A DNA stretch of 64,000 bases, from assembly GCA_034044135.1 (NCBI GenBank), contig CP139021.1, forward strand, positions 2,495,635 through 2,559,634. The letters are read 5' to 3'. This stretch comes from Flammeovirgaceae bacterium SG7u.111 (GTDB lineage Bacteria; Bacteroidota; Bacteroidia; Cytophagales; Flammeovirgaceae). This document shows, in pieces, positions 47,753-57,200 of this stretch; position 1 is the first letter of the stretch; every line of letters starts with the position of its first letter. The notes beneath the pieces are model-generated. The model did not search any database and was not told where the DNA came from. It saw only the letters and a program-made list of their open reading frames with translations. The position numbers and the translations under genes are program-made.

Positions 47753-48901
47753 ATGAAATCTAGGAAATTAATCTTCACACTTCATAAGGTATTGGGGCTA
47801 GTCACTGGAGTGGTTGTTTTCATTGTCTCCATCACAGGTTGTTGTTTTGCTTTTAAAGAGGAAATTGAAAGCTTGTATAGCGACTATAAAAAAGTTGAAG
47901 TTCAAGATGCGGCTCTCCTTACTGTTACGGAGGCAAAAACGATAGCCAAGAGTGTTTTTCCTAACAATACCGTTCACGGAACGCTCTTCAAGAAGGCAGA
48001 CGATGCTGTTGAGGTTATTTTTTACGACCGCGAACCTGAGTTTTACCAAAGTGTATTTATAAATCCTTACACAAAAGAAGTGATTCAAGTTGATGACCGC
48101 CTTTCTGGGTTCTTTGCTTTTGTGCTCAAAGGACATATGTGCCTGTGGATGTCGAGGGAAGTTGGAGAGCAAATAGTGGGCGCATCTATCTTCACCTTCA
48201 TGCTCATCATCATTTCTGGTTTCTTTTTGTGGATACCCAAACAACGAAAAAACCTAAGGCAACGATTGAAATTTGATTGGAAAGCGACAACAAAATGGAA
48301 GCGTAAGAACTTTGATTTGCACACCGTGGTGGGTTTTTATATATGCATTTTTGCCTTGGTTTTTGCTTTTACCGGCTCGTTGATTTCGTACAATTGGCTG
48401 AAGTATGTGGTGTATAAATCGACGGGTGGGGACAAGGTGCCGGCTTTTATCATCCCCGATAACCTTAGTGAAGCTCCTTTTGCCGAAAATGGTATCAAAC
48501 CTATTGACTTGCTTATCCCTAAGCTTCAAAAAGAATCGCCAAATGCAGCTGGGTTTGAGTTGCATTACCCTGCATCTGACACAGCCAGTATTTATGTAGA
48601 AGTTTCAAACAGCGAAGGTTTGTACTACGATGCGGACTACCGCTTTTTTGACCAACACACGCTGGAAGAAATTGAGACCGATGCGATTTATGGAAAGTAC
48701 GAAAATGCGAAAATCCCCGACAAAATCTTACGGATGACCTACGATACACACATTGGTTCTATTGGCGGGATAGCAGGTAAGGTCATTGCCTTTTTGGCTA
48801 GCCTTATTACTGCCAGCCTACCGGTAACGGGTATTCTGTTATGGTATGGCCGCACTTATAAGAAAAAGAAGAAGCTGAGCTTGTCAGAAGTGAGGGTGTA
48901 G
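47753..48901 (+). CDS. PepSY-domain iron-uptake-associated membrane protein
   Basis: The 382-residue protein has an N-terminal TM (about 11-33: VLGLVTGVVVFIVSITGCCFAF), a PepSY-type periplasmic part, TM2 near 145-165 (IFTFMLIIISGFFLWIP), TM3 near 190-210 (VVGFYICIFALVFAFTGSLIS), and TM4 near the end (VIAFLASLITASLPVTGILLWYG). The His residues in LHKVLG, HTVVG and KGHMCLW are at positions usual in the PepSY_TM family. These are thought to take part in ferric-siderophore reduction in the inner membrane. It is the second gene of the iron-uptake pair. Confidence 0.88.
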   Translation: MKSRKLIFTLHKVLGLVTGVVVFIVSITGCCFAFKEEIESLYSDYKKVEVQDAALLTVTEAKTIAKSVFPNNTVHGTLFKKADDAVEVIFYDREPEFYQSVFINPYTKEVIQVDDRLSGFFAFVLKGHMCLWMSREVGEQIVGASIFTFMLIIISGFFLWIPKQRKNLRQRLKFDWKATTKWKRKNFDLHTVVGFYICIFALVFAFTGSLISYNWLKYVVYKSTGGDKVPAFIIPDNLSEAPFAENGIKPIDLLIPKLQKESPNAAGFELHYPASDTASIYVEVSNSEGLYYDADYRFFDQHTLEEIETDAIYGKYENAKIPDKILRMTYDTHIGSIGGIAGKVIAFLASLITASLPVTGILLWYGRTYKKKKKLSLSEVRV

Positions 48902-48916
48902 AGGTGTGCTAAGAGC

Positions 48917-49609
48917 TCAGATCAGGCTGCTCATCATTTTTTCTAGTGCCTTTATTTGCCCAAAGAGGATGAGCGTGTCATTTTTTTCAAACTTGATACT
49001 ACCGTTGATCACGCCGGCTACCTTGTTTTTGCTGATTTCTCTGCCCAAAAGGTTTTTCTTTTTGCTGTGCCTGATAATGGTGATAATAGAAACATTCCAT
49101 GAGTGGATAATATCTATTTCTTCCAAGGTTTTTCCTATGAAACTTTGGGGGACTTTAAACTCTGCTATTTCGTACTTATCATCTAACAGGTAGGTATTTA
49201 TGTTCCCAGTTATGGTTAGCCTATTGGCAAAATTATCGGCAAATTCAGCCTCTGGGTTTATTATATCTTCAATGCCCATAGCCTCAAATATTGTTTTTTG
49301 GATTTCGGAGGTATAACGTGCTACAATTCTACAATTGGGTACATGTTTCTTAAAAAGTGCAGCAGTGGTAATGGCCGCTCCTGAGTCTTCACCGATGGAG
49401 ATGATAACTCCATCGGTATCTGATAGGGGAAGTTGGCTTACAGCCAGTTCATTAGTGCTGTCAAGTTTGAGAGCATGTGTCAGTTTATCTTTGTACATGT
49501 TGATAGAGGCTTCGTTGTTGTCAACGCCTATTACCTCATGTCTGTTCTCTGCTAGTTTTAGGGCTAGCGACGATCCAAAGTTTCCAAGTCCGACTACTAT
49601 GTATTTCAA
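48917..49609 (-). CDS. TrkA/KtrA-type potassium uptake regulator
   Basis: The 230-residue protein carries one RCK-N domain with the Rossmann motif VGLGNFGSSLALKLAE and the acidic end of the second strand (GVDNNEASI), plus a TrkA-C domain (about 145-225: KTLEEIDIIHSWNVSII). A single unit of this size fits KtrA rather than the doubled E. coli TrkA. It binds nucleotide and gates the membrane subunit encoded 11 bases upstream. Confidence 0.92.
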   Translation of the reverse strand: MKYIVVGLGNFGSSLALKLAENRHEVIGVDNNEASINMYKDKLTHALKLDSTNELAVSQLPLSDTDGVIISIGEDSGAAITTAALFKKHVPNCRIVARYTSEIQKTIFEAMGIEDIINPEAEFADNFANRLTITGNINTYLLDDKYEIAEFKVPQSFIGKTLEEIDIIHSWNVSIITIIRHSKKKNLLGREISKNKVAGVINGSIKFEKNDTLILFGQIKALEKMMSSLI

Positions 49610-49620
49610 TGTGCAAGAGT

Positions 49621-51393
49621 TTAGTTGATGAAAATTTCTTCCCGGGGGTATTCTATAGCTGAATATTGATATGTATAAAACTGCCTTGTAATACCAATAA
49701 GGAGTGTAAGTAAACCTACACGGCCAATCAGCATGGTACTAATAATTACCAGTTTGCTGGCATCGCTAAGTTGTGAGGTGATTCCCATACTCAGACCCAC
49801 AGTGCTAAAGGCTGAAATACACTCAAAAGCAATTTGCATGATACCAAGTTTCTTATCGAAGTGAATGAGCAAGAAGGTTGAGATACCAATCATGATCAAT
49901 GAAAGGGAAATAATGGTGGTGGCGCGCTGCAAAGCTGTTTGCGAAATTTTTTTGTATCCTACAATGATGTTTTTGTACCCCGTAACTTGTTGGATGATAT
50001 TGAAACTGGCAATGGCAAATGTACTCGTTTTGATCCCACCACCCGTTGAGCCAGGAGATGCCCCAATCCACATAAGGAACAAGACAATCATAATAGTAGT
50101 GAAGTGAAGGTGGCCAATCTCTACGTTATTGAACCCTGCCGTACGTGTGGTGATTGAGCCAAATAATGCAGTGAAAAATTTCCCTATTCCCGAATGTTCT
50201 TGAAGGCTATTGTTTATTTCCAGTAGATAAAAGAATAACGTTCCGAAAACTATGAGAGACAAGGTCGTATAGAGTACTATTTTACTATTCAAAGAAATAT
50301 GCGGCTTTAGCTTTTGGATATGGCCTTTCCACGTAATATTGAACAAGCGGTAAGTCGTATAGAAAAACCATTTTTTTAGGTAATGGAAAATATTGATGAA
50401 TACCACAAACCCCAAGCCTCCACATACTATGAGCAGGGCAATACTCATTTGTAGGCTATAGTTATACCTGAATCCCTCCTCGTACAGGGAATTGGACAGT
50501 GTGGAAAAACCGGCGTTGCAAAATGCGGAAATGGAATGAAACACACTGAAAAACATGCGTTTTTTAAATGTTCCGAAGGTATCATCTAATGATGAAAATA
50601 TCAGTAATGTACCTATTCCTTCTGCTGAAAAAACAAAGATGATGATTTGTATCAGGCGCTTGAATGTACCATCTAGTGTGTCGGCATTTATCATGTCTTT
50701 TATGTTCAGGCGTGATTCAAAAGAGCCAAAACCTTTGAAAAAAAGTGCGAATAGGGAAGTGAAACTCAACATGCCAAGTGCGCCAAACTGGATAAGGCAC
50801 ATAATGGTCAGTTGTCCTATTAGAGTAAAATCCTTGCCTGTATCTAAGACGGCTAGACCTGTTACGCAAACTGCACTGGTAGATGTGAAAAGTGCATTGA
50901 TAAAATTGATGCCATGCACTGTAGCCTTGGGGGCCATGAGTAATAACGTTCCTATGAAGATGAGAACAACGAAGCTTAGTACAAAAACCAAAGCGGGGTG
51001 AAGTGTTTGGCTGTTAAGGTTGTAAAGTCTACTGGACAGATCGAAAAGGATAAGTACAAATACCAGATCCATTGTGAATGGGTTGAGGCTAGTAGAGTCG
51101 TAAAATATAAAATTGGAAGTGTTGAGAGAAGAGACGATCAATAATATAATTGATAATAACGTGACTACGTAATAGCCAATGGGCTTCTTGTTCAATTTTC
51201 CTTTTTTTGGAAGATGCTTAATAAAATAGAAGGTAAAAATAAAACCACATAGAAAGTAAAAAAAATCGGTAATTAAGTGCATCCAATAGTTCATGCTGTA
51301 GCCATAGTCGAGCGTAAGGGCTACGAGGGCAATCATGCTCAAGATAAAAATGACAGAATCTCTAAAAAGCTGGAAGGAAGCTGTTTTGTTCAT
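49621..51393 (-). CDS. TrkH/KtrB-type potassium transporter subunit
   Basis: The 590-residue protein has about ten or more hydrophobic segments. The four pore loops with Gly of the K+ filter can be partly seen: TSTSAVCVTGLAVLDTGKDF, HSISAFCNAGFSTL, GSITTRTAGFNNVEIG, and ISAFSTVGLSMG. Several extra N-terminal membrane segments (about 15-100) precede the core, which is usual for this group in Bacteroidetes. It imports K+ with TrkA/KtrA control. It is the first gene of the pair and is divergent from the mannosylglycerate genes. Confidence 0.93.
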   Translation of the reverse strand: MNKTASFQLFRDSVIFILSMIALVALTLDYGYSMNYWMHLITDFFYFLCGFIFTFYFIKHLPKKGKLNKKPIGYYVVTLLSIILLIVSSLNTSNFIFYDSTSLNPFTMDLVFVLILFDLSSRLYNLNSQTLHPALVFVLSFVVLIFIGTLLLMAPKATVHGINFINALFTSTSAVCVTGLAVLDTGKDFTLIGQLTIMCLIQFGALGMLSFTSLFALFFKGFGSFESRLNIKDMINADTLDGTFKRLIQIIIFVFSAEGIGTLLIFSSLDDTFGTFKKRMFFSVFHSISAFCNAGFSTLSNSLYEEGFRYNYSLQMSIALLIVCGGLGFVVFINIFHYLKKWFFYTTYRLFNITWKGHIQKLKPHISLNSKIVLYTTLSLIVFGTLFFYLLEINNSLQEHSGIGKFFTALFGSITTRTAGFNNVEIGHLHFTTIMIVLFLMWIGASPGSTGGGIKTSTFAIASFNIIQQVTGYKNIIVGYKKISQTALQRATTIISLSLIMIGISTFLLIHFDKKLGIMQIAFECISAFSTVGLSMGITSQLSDASKLVIISTMLIGRVGLLTLLIGITRQFYTYQYSAIEYPREEIFIN

Positions 51394-51787
51394 CAGTTCA
51401 GACCTAAAGTAAAGCGGATGTTTTTACTACAATGTTTTTGCACGATAGTAAGGTGAGTATCTAATTGTATTATTAGGTGTTTTTCATATTTACTTTAGTG
51501 ATGCCAAGGTAGGGCTTGTAAAAAAGAATTGCAACTTGGTGGTAGAGAAGCTTGACTATTGGGTGGTCCGAGTACTCTTTAGATCTTTTTTCCAGGTTAT
51601 CCCCTCCTAATCTTAACTGCTTGGAAATAATAATAATAACTGGAATTTATGGAAAATTGACGAATCATTATTTGGGTTCTTCCTAAAAAATTGCTCGAAA
51701 TTGCCTATATTCCAACCTGACTTTTACCTTAGGCCAGACTACTTTCTTTTATAATTATCATTTTTTTGAACCTAAAAAGATTAAAGC
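51394..51787. other. Divergent promoter region between potassium uptake and mannosylglycerate genes
   Basis: No gene is supported in these 394 bases. Both flanking genes start outward from here, so it must hold both promoters. No clear TAnnTTTG element was recognised on either strand. Confidence 0.55.
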
Positions 51788-53089
51788 ATGAGAATTGAAA
51801 TCCCCAGAGAAGTAGAGAGATTTGGACCAATTATTTTCCATGGTGTGCAGAAGGTGTATGAGCTTGACTCTGGCTTGAAAAACCACTCTAACCAACAAGA
51901 CGAGAACCCTGTTTTAAAAAGGATAGCCTACGACGTACAGCATGAGATCCAGAATGAGATGGCGATTGTGGTGCCCGTAAGGAATGAAAAAATCAAGCTT
52001 ATAGAAGGTGTGCTTTCTGGGATTCCCCACCACTGTTTGGTCATTATAGTATCTAATAGCCCAAGGCATCCGATTGATAGATTTAGGATAGAAAAAGATG
52101 CGATAGAGCACTTGAGCAATTTTATGGGGCGTAGGATTTTGATGGTTCACCAAAAGGACCCGAAACTTGCCGAAGCGTGCGAAGCTGCAGGTTATCCATT
52201 TTTGCTAGATAAGGAAGGGGTAGTGAAGAACGGAAAAGCAGAAGGGATGATTTTGAGTACTTTATTGGCGTACTTGTGCGGCAAGAAGTACATCGGTTTT
52301 ATTGACTCGGACAACTATTTCCCCGGTGCGGTGCATGAATATGTGCAGGAGTACGGCGCTGCTTTTGCCATGAGCAAGTCTAAGTATACAATGGCGAGGA
52401 TTTCGTGGCACAGTAAGCCAAAAATAGTGGAGTCGAACTTGTTCTTTGCCAAGAGGGGTAGGGCTTCGGAGCATACCAATAAGATTTTGAACAGGCTGGT
52501 GAGCTACTATACGGGCTACGGAACGGAAATTATAAAGACTGGGAATGCAGGCGAGCATGCGATGACCATGGATTTGGCCATGCGACTAGATTATTCTTCG
52601 GGTTATTCTATTGAGCCGTATCATTACATAAATGTATTGGAAAAATTTGGTGGAATAATAGCCAATCCTTCGGACAAGATTATGCAAAATAGGGTAGAGT
52701 TTTATCAGATAGAATCTAGAAACCCACATTTGCACGAGGTAAAGGGTGACCAGCACGTAATGGACATGAGCCGTGCGGCGCTGGAGGTGATGCACAATTC
52801 GCCTATTTGCCCAAAAGAGTTGCAAGAAGAGATTATAAAAGATTTGAGAGCAAGGAAACTTCTTGGAGAAGGAGAGGAGCTTGGTAACTCGCTTACTTAT
52901 TACCCTTCTCTCAAAACGGTGAATATGAAAAAGTTTGCCAAGGTGCTCAAAAATGAACCATATGTAGATATGTTCAAGGCGGATCTTTCGAAGTTCAACC
53001 AAGAAACGGAGGATACGATGCTGACTAGGGACAAGGCTGAAGGGATGAAGGCACATTTGCCAGAAGAAGGGAAGCTAGAAGCGAAATAA
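51788..53089 (+). CDS. mpgS: Mannosyl-3-phosphoglycerate synthase
   Basis: The 433-residue protein is a GT78-family glycosyltransferase that joins GDP-mannose to 3-phosphoglycerate. The opening MRIEIPREVERFGPIIFHGVQKVYELDSG is typical of the family. The nucleotide and metal-binding part contains IVVPVRNE-like (MAIVVPVRNEK, about residue 58) and GFIDSDNYFPGAVHEY (about 170-185, with a DSD metal-binding triad). It lies in the cytoplasm. The downstream gene encodes the matching phosphatase, so the pair makes mannosylglycerate, an anionic compatible solute. At 433 residues it is somewhat longer than most synthases. Confidence 0.93.
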   Translation: MRIEIPREVERFGPIIFHGVQKVYELDSGLKNHSNQQDENPVLKRIAYDVQHEIQNEMAIVVPVRNEKIKLIEGVLSGIPHHCLVIIVSNSPRHPIDRFRIEKDAIEHLSNFMGRRILMVHQKDPKLAEACEAAGYPFLLDKEGVVKNGKAEGMILSTLLAYLCGKKYIGFIDSDNYFPGAVHEYVQEYGAAFAMSKSKYTMARISWHSKPKIVESNLFFAKRGRASEHTNKILNRLVSYYTGYGTEIIKTGNAGEHAMTMDLAMRLDYSSGYSIEPYHYINVLEKFGGIIANPSDKIMQNRVEFYQIESRNPHLHEVKGDQHVMDMSRAALEVMHNSPICPKELQEEIIKDLRARKLLGEGEELGNSLTYYPSLKTVNMKKFAKVLKNEPYVDMFKADLSKFNQETEDTMLTRDKAEGMKAHLPEEGKLEAK

Positions 53090-53111
53090 TATTTTTAATG
53101 AAAAACACATG

Positions 53112-53145
53112 AACCGAGGCTTTCCTAAGCCTCGGTTTCTTTTTG
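53112..53145 (+). terminator. Strong hairpin between mpgS and the phosphatase gene
   Basis: A perfect 11-bp stem (AACCGAGGCTT, loop TCCT, complement at 53127-53137) is followed by a T-rich tail TCTTTTTG. It lies 23 bases after the synthase stop and ends 12 bases before the phosphatase ATG. It fits an intrinsic terminator inside the operon, which would lower phosphatase expression relative to synthase, or an mRNA end. Confidence 0.7.
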
Positions 53146-53156
53146 TCTTAAAAACT

Positions 53157-53972
53157 ATGAAAACAACTAACCCAATCATATTTACCGACTTGGACGGTAC
53201 ACTGCTCGATTTTAAAACGTATTCGTTTGACGTGACGAAAGGAACGGTAGAGAAATTAACCGAGTTGGGTATCCCTGTGGTATTTTGTTCTTCCAAAACG
53301 AGGGTAGAGCAGGAGGTATACAGGAAAGCGCTTGGCAATGCGCATCCTTTCATTACCGAAAATGGCAGTGCGATTTTTATTCCCGAAGGCTATTTTGCCT
53401 TTGACTTCAAGTTTCACCAAGAAGCGGATGGATATAAAGTGGTAGAACTTGGGGAAACCGCAGATTTCATTAGAGCGCAAATAAAGCTTGCCCGAGAAGA
53501 ATCTGGAAACGTAAATTTCGGTTATGCCGACTTGACTATTGCCGAGATATCGGAAATCACTACGCTTGACTTGGAAGCCTCGAAAAGGGCGGCTTCAAGA
53601 GAGTATAGTGAGACTATTTTGAAAGGAGACGTAAGCTCGGAGCAATTCGGGAGATTCAAAGATGTGTTGGAGCAGAAAGGCTTGGCTTGTGTATCTGGCG
53701 GGAAGTTCCACACCGTAATGGGGCTGAAGAGCGATAAAGGAAAAGCGGTGGAAATCCTCGCTGGTTTGTACCGAAAGCAGCTTGGGGAAATCACCACGCT
53801 AGGGCTGGGGGACAGTGCCAACGATGGCCCTTTGCTCAGGGCGGTGGACAAACCTTATTTGGTGCAAAAGCCAAACGGGACATGGCAAGCTATTGAATTT
53901 GAGGGGTTGGAAAAAGTAGCAGCGATTGGTCCTGCAGGGTGGAACGAGGCTGTTGCCGGGTTGTTGGAGTAA
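53157..53972 (+). CDS. mpgP: Mannosyl-3-phosphoglycerate phosphatase (HAD family)
   Basis: The 271-residue protein removes the phosphate to yield mannosylglycerate. The start at MKTTNPIIFTDLDGTLLDF was chosen because an earlier ATG would put the terminator-like hairpin inside the coding region. The HAD nucleophile is Asp11 with Asp13 in FTDLDGT; motif II is CSSKTR, the cap is of the Cof/MPGP type, and motif IV is GLGDSANDGPLL. It lies directly downstream of the synthase gene, which supports the specific assignment within the HAD family. Confidence 0.92.
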   Translation: MKTTNPIIFTDLDGTLLDFKTYSFDVTKGTVEKLTELGIPVVFCSSKTRVEQEVYRKALGNAHPFITENGSAIFIPEGYFAFDFKFHQEADGYKVVELGETADFIRAQIKLAREESGNVNFGYADLTIAEISEITTLDLEASKRAASREYSETILKGDVSSEQFGRFKDVLEQKGLACVSGGKFHTVMGLKSDKGKAVEILAGLYRKQLGEITTLGLGDSANDGPLLRAVDKPYLVQKPNGTWQAIEFEGLEKVAAIGPAGWNEAVAGLLE

Positions 53973-54034
53973 AAGCAAAATGGCTTTTTATGAATCTACT
54001 TGATAATTCAAGAAATGGAAACCCTTAAGCATGG

Positions 54035-54137
54035 TGATTAGAGGCTAGACGCCAGAAATAAGAGGTTAGAAAAAATTAAAACTTCAAGAGGTTATTCTTT
54101 TTCTAACTTCTAGCCTCCTGCCTCTAACTTCTCTTGA
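54035..54137. repeat. Inverted array of heptamer repeats
   Basis: The right arm (54103-54137) reads as five consecutive 7-base units: CTAACTT, CTAGCCT, CCTGCCT, CTAACTT, CTCTTGA. The left arm (54035-54069) read on the other strand is CTAACCT, CTTATTT, CTGGCGT, CTAGCCT, CTAATCA. Both arms have the same phase and a common CTnnCnT tendency, separated by 33 bases. The two could fold into an imperfect hairpin. It lies between convergent genes (phosphatase and SNF2 helicase). Confidence 0.65.
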
Positions 54138-54204
54138 ACCTTAAACCATTACTCATCCACTAGTTTTTCCGAGGTATCAAGTAAATCATAAAGAACCTTC
54201 AAAA

Positions 54205-57200
54205 TCATGTATCCAAGCTGAAAATATCTTTCAGTTCATTGTTGCTCAGATCGCCTATCCAGTTTTCACCGCTGCTTACGGTGAGTTCGGCGAGTTCTTT
54301 TTTAGCCTGAATCATGGCATCTATTTTTTCTTCAAAAGTGCCTTGGGTAATCATTCGGTAAACCATTACGTTTTTCTTTTGTCCAATTCGGTAAGCCCTA
54401 TCTGTCGCTTGGTTTTCCACGGCAGGATTCCACCATAAATCGTAATGGATTACATTATTGGCGGCTGTCAGGTTCAAGCCCGTACCACCTGCTTTTAGGG
54501 ACAGAATCATGGTCTTTAAATAGGTTTTCCCCTGAAAGTCTTGCACCATGGTGTCTCGTTTGTTTCTGGAAACTCCTCCATGCAGCCAAAGTGGCTCATA
54601 GTTGTATCGCTCCTTTATAAGTTTTACCAAGAGGTCTCCCATTTCTTTGTACTGGGTGAAAATCAGGGTTTTTTCTCCGTTTTCGTAAATGGTATCTAAC
54701 AAAGAAAGCAGCATTTGTGTCTTGCCCGACTTATCAGGTTCTATGGTTTTCTTTTTGAGAAAATGGTTAGGGTGGTTGCAAATCTGCTTTAGAGAAATCA
54801 TGAGTTTGAACACCAGTCCAAGTCTTTTGATGCTTTCCTCAGTTTCTATGCTTTTCATAGCTTGCCCAACTACATTTTTGTAGAGGGCACTTTGCTCTTT
54901 AGTGAGTGAGCAAAGTTGGTTTGATTCAATTTTTTCAGGCAAATCTTTGATAATGGACTTATCTGTTTTCACCCTTCTCAGGATGAAAGGTGCAGTCATT
55001 GTCTTAAACCGTTCTAGTTTTTCGTGGTCGCGGTGTATTTCAATGCTCTTTATAAATTCAGTTTTGAACTTAGCAAGTGAATTTAAATACCCTTTGTTGG
55101 TGAAGTCGAAAATGCTCCAATATTCAGAGAGCCTATTTTCTACAGGAGTGCCGCTCAATGCAATTTTATTGTAGCTCTTGAATTTTTTGAGAGCTTTGGT
55201 CTGTTCAGTTCCCGTGTTTTTTATGTTTTGGGCTTCGTCGATTCCTAGCAGCGCCCATGTGGTCTTGGATAATATTTTTACATCGCTGCGGGCTGTTCCA
55301 TACGATGTAAGCATCACATCGTACCCCTCGGTTGTGAATTTTCTTTTAGGGCCGTGGTAAATCAATACCTGCAAATCGGGGGCGAATTTTTCAATTTCCC
55401 GTTGCCAGTTGCCTAGAAGGGTAGTAGGTAATACCATTAAGGCCTTATGCTTTTGTAACTGCCCTTCTTCTTTCATTTTGAGTAAAAGACAAATTACCTG
55501 CAAGGTTTTTCCTAAGCCCATGTCATCGGCAAGCAAGCTGCCAAAACCAAGCTTGTTGTTTTTGTACATCCATTCAAAGCCCCTGAGTTGGTAAGGGCGG
55601 AGGGTCGCCTTCAAGCCCTTGGGCAATTCTACTGCTTCAAATTTTACCAAATCTTTCAGTAGTTTTTGGGCTTTGGCATCGAGGCTAGCCTTTGCGCCTT
55701 CGTAGTCTTTGCTTAGTAATATTTTTAATAGTTCTTTGTCGCCAAGAGCGGGCGGGTTTTCCAATTTTTTCAGAATGCCAGCTATTTCTTTTTCGTCCAG
55801 AAGAACATATTGGTCGTTCAGTTTTACAAGTCCCTCGGTTTGTTTCAGTAGCTTTCTAAATTCATCAGCTGTAACCAACTGGTTGCCTATGGCAACTTTC
55901 CATTCAAAATCCAGCAGGTTTTCCATGTTGGCAAATGAAACGCCTCCAGTCACTTTTCCAGCAACCGATTTTACCTGTCCAGAAAGTTGTGGTCTTGCGA
56001 GTTTTTGAAGAGACTTGGGCAAAAGTACTTGGATATTGAGCAAACGGAGGGCAGGAATGGCATTGAAAAGTACATGGGTAAATTGCTCGATGGAAAGTTG
56101 GATATGTTCTTCTCCTTTGCTGCTGATGATTTGTTTTACTTCGGGAAGGTATTCTGCCAACAACGACAAGTCTTGCATGATGCCAACTCTTATTTTATCG
56201 TATTTAGCCTTTGCAAAAAGTGAGCGGATGCTTACTGGCTCCCCCAAACTCTCTTTGCTGTTTTGAACCCACAGGGAAATGTCAAAATGGGCGTCTTCTA
56301 GCTCTTGCTCTTCCACTTTCAAGACAGGTACCCACTCTTTTTCAGACAAATAAAACTTCTGTAGCCATTGTTGGATAGACTGGGCTAATTCTTTTTTTTC
56401 AAACCCAAGTGTACTTATAGTTTTTTGATGGAAAAATGCATTGAGCACGTCATCGTTCCAGGCAGACTGAGGTATTTTATGATAATCGTAATAACTGTGT
56501 TGGTAGTGGTTGAGGAAAAGTGCCAGCAACATTTTAAGTTGCTCTTCTTTAGTAGCAGAGAACTCTTTTTTGTCTTTTTCAAAGAGTACCAACCCAAAGG
56601 GCATGAGCTTCACTAGCAAGTCGAAGATTAATTTTACCTCGGGGATAAGGAGGGCTGGAATCCACCGAATGCTGTAACGGTTTGTGCTTGTTTGTACGAG
56701 TTCGGGAATGAAGGCCGACTTGGCAGCAAGGTGTTTGTAAAATTGGTTGGCTAAAAAAAGAGTAACAACCGAAGGGTGAAGGTTGAGTAAATGTGCTTGG
56801 TTGATTTTATCCAGAGAATCTGTAAGGGTGTCGAGCTTGTTGAAAAGTACTTTTTTCTCTTCAAGTAATTCGAGCCTTTCGAAAAACATTTCGTTGTTTA
56901 TGTAGAGACGTACACTGCCTTGTTCTGTTTCAAATAGTTCGTTTTCTGTTTCATAGGTTTCGTTCAGTGCTTTTTTGGCATTTTTTCCCACTTGCTTGTA
57001 AGCATGCTCCACAAATGACTTGAAATCCCCAGATGTATAGAAAACAGGGTTGCCAACGAGCAGTTTGAGCAGGTTGTCTTTGTTGTTTTCAGGAATGGTA
57101 GAAAAGTCAATGCGCTCAATAAGTGCATTGTCAAAAGAGTAGGCTTCGTTTTTTGGATTTTCACTGTAAAGCTCTGAAAGTTGGGCAATGGGCAATTCGA

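Noticed and set aside
53109-53156. An earlier ATG for the mannosyl-3-phosphoglycerate phosphatase
   Set aside because: It would encode 16 extra residues entirely within the terminator-like hairpin, while the family start fits the later ATG.
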